Shown here piece after piece: positions 5,254-6,569 of a stretch of DNA of 6,569 nucleotides (positions are counted from its first letter, which is position 1; the number at the start of each line of letters is the position of its first letter). Source of the DNA: Syntrophorhabdus sp. PtaB.Bin184 (GTDB lineage: Bacteria; Desulfobacterota; Syntrophorhabdia; Syntrophorhabdales; Syntrophorhabdaceae). A program made the position numbers and the translations under genes. The notes under the pieces were generated by a model. The model did not search any database, was not told the DNA's origin, and saw only the letters and a program-made list of their open reading frames with translations. The stretch covers positions 1 through 6,569 of the forward strand of contig MVQQ01000164.1 of the NCBI GenBank assembly GCA_002067555.1, read 5' to 3'.

Positions 5254-6569
5254 CTACTGTCTTTCCAGCACTTCCATTATCACCGAGAGCGCGTCGTCGT
5301 CCTTGAAGGGTTTGTCGAGGAAACCGTCGACCCTCAATTCCTTCAGCTTTGCCCTTTGCTGTTCGCTCATGAACCCGCTCGAAATGATGACCTTCATGTC
5401 CTCGCGAATCTTCCGGATACGCCGGAGCACCTCGTCGCCCTTCATTCCCGGCATGATCACGTCGAGAACCACGAGGTCTATCTCATGCTGATGCCGCGTG
5501 CATATCTCCAGCGCGTCTTCGCCGTTCTCGGCCTCGAAAAGCCTGGCGCCCGTTTCAGAGAGGATGCCCTTTAGCAATTCACGGACCAGGTGTTCATCGT
5601 CCACGACAAGGACGGTCCTGCCCCTCAAACTCCGGCCCTGGGGCGGCGCCTCCCTGGGCTTTGCCTCGGACACCCGCAGCGATGGGGCAGGCAGATAGAG
5701 GTAGAAGATGGTCCCCTTTTCCTTCTCGCTGACGATCTCGATGAAACCGCCGTGGTCCCTGACGGCTTTGTCGACAAGGTACAGGCCCATCCCAAGGTTG
5801 GAAACGCTCTCCTTGGTGGAGAAATAGGGTTCGAATATCTTGTGCTGCAGCGCCTCATCGATCCCCTTGCCCGTGTCCTCTATCTCGATGCAGATGTAGC
5901 CTTTGTCCTGCCGCGAGGTGGCAATGCGTAGCAGACCATCCCCGTCCATCGCGTCCCTCGCGTTGATGAAGAGGTTCAGGAAGACGTTCTGCAGCTCCGC
6001 CTCGTCGCCCTTTATGTTTGGGAGGGCGGCGTCAAAGTCCCTTTCGATACGCACGTTGAAGAAACTCTGTTTCAGCAGGAAGAGCACGTCGTCGAGAAGG
6101 GCGTTGACATCGACAAGTCCCGTCGATCTCTTTTGCCGGCGGGAAAAATTAAGGAGATGCTTCGTCAGTTTGGATGCGCGCTGGGCGGAGTGCTCGATCG
6201 CCTCCGCGTAGCGGGACAGCTTTGCATCGGAAAGAAGTTTCCTCATGAGAGCCGCATAGCCGAGGATACCCGTGAGCATGTTGTTGAAGTCATGGGCAAT
6301 GCCCCCCGCCAGCATTCCCACGCTCTCCGTCCGTTTCCTGAGAAGGTGCTCTTCCTCGCTGACCTTCATCTTCACCACGTCCTTGAAGATGATGGCCTGC
6401 CATTCTCCCTTCTCGTCGGCGTTCCTGACGGCAAAGCTCTCAACACGGAACATCCTGTAATCGTTTTGCAATTTGTATCGTATTTCCCCGCGGAAAGGAC
6501 GGTTCTTCCTGACGAGGTCCTCCGGCAGGCCCGGGATGGCCCTGTCCGCGCGTTCGCCGAGCAGGAAAC
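5254..6569 (-). CDS. Hybrid sensor histidine kinase, PAS-HisKA-HATPase-REC (partial, N-terminus outside window)
   Basis: The minus-strand frame is open from the right edge to TAG at 5254-5256: 437 whole residues, numbered here from the edge. Residues 1-64 are the end of a PAS sensor domain (RPFRGEIRY, then MFRVESFAVRNADEKGEW). A HisKA domain follows with the H-box GGIAHDFNN (phosphorylated His92), then the HATPase: N-box NLFINARDAM (about 198-207), G1 DTGKGI (231-236), F-box IFEPYFSTK (244-252), G2 NLGMGL (257-262). A C-terminal receiver carries the acidic pair in VVDDE (about 321-325), phospho-acceptor Asp369 in VVLDVIMPG and Lys419 in FLDKPF. The kinase would autophosphorylate and pass phosphate to its own receiver and probably on to another protein. 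No transmembrane segment lies in the visible part; the signal sensed is unknown. A TTG codon at 6471 is not the start, since homology continues upstream. The G2 box has Asn-Leu and Met where GTGLGL is common. It converges on uvrC and no partner regulator is visible. Confidence 0.95.
   Translation of the reverse strand, partial: FLLGERADRAIPGLPEDLVRKNRPFRGEIRYKLQNDYRMFRVESFAVRNADEKGEWQAIIFKDVVKMKVSEEEHLLRKRTESVGMLAGGIAHDFNNMLTGILGYAALMRKLLSDAKLSRYAEAIEHSAQRASKLTKHLLNFSRRQKRSTGLVDVNALLDDVLFLLKQSFFNVRIERDFDAALPNIKGDEAELQNVFLNLFINARDAMDGDGLLRIATSRQDKGYICIEIEDTGKGIDEALQHKIFEPYFSTKESVSNLGMGLYLVDKAVRDHGGFIEIVSEKEKGTIFYLYLPAPSLRVSEAKPREAPPQGRSLRGRTVLVVDDEHLVRELLKGILSETGARLFEAENGEDALEICTRHQHEIDLVVLDVIMPGMKGDEVLRRIRKIREDMKVIISSGFMSEQQRAKLKELRVDGFLDKPFKDDDALSVIMEVLERQ

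Noticed and set aside
6469..6471. TTG as start codon of the histidine kinase
   Set aside because: The frame is open to the window edge and the upstream residues continue a PAS domain; the true start is outside.

Overview
The window reads as a stretch of a moderately GC-rich Gram-negative chromosome. The best guess is a Desulfobacterota ('Deltaproteobacteria')-like or related syntroph/sulfate-reducer lineage. That rests on general protein flavour, on an atpE that ends its operon instead of running into atpF, on the adjacent uvrB-uvrC pair, and on the PAS/HisKA/REC hybrid kinase. No rRNA or tRNA is present to settle it.

Layout: (1) 1-75 is the 3' end of atpE (F0 subunit c, + strand), followed by a strong hairpin at 83-119. 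(2) 120-611 has no gene that I can support. It holds a short direct repeat, a large inverted array of AATGACC-type 7-mers (358-520), and a perfect 19-bp stem terminator (545-586). (3) 612-1187 (- strand) is a small exported Lys/Pro/Ala-rich protein with one compact beta-type domain. (4) 1188-1523 is a divergent promoter region with an inverted array of GCTTGAACC 9-mers and a 27-bp dyad overlapping the predicted uvrB promoter. (5) 1524-3512 uvrB and 3509-5110 uvrC (+ strand) overlap by 4 nt and form a nucleotide excision repair operon. The UvrC is short and lacks the usual C-terminal helix-hairpin-helix region. (6) 5111-5253 is the convergent gap, filled by a third inverted word array (ACGGG words alternating with mini-hairpins). 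(7) 5254-6569 (- strand) is a hybrid sensor histidine kinase that runs off the right edge.

UvrB (damage-verifying helicase-like ATPase) and UvrC (dual-incision nuclease) work together; uvrA is not in the window. The other genes have no evident functional link to them.

The most unusual structure is non-coding. Each of the three intergenic gaps carries its own short 'word' (7, 9 or about 8-9 nt), repeated several times and then repeated again in inverted orientation 50-110 nt away, with complementary arms. The words differ completely between gaps but the architecture is the same. One pair shows compensatory base changes in an internal mini-hairpin. I know of no named element with this description; its function is open.
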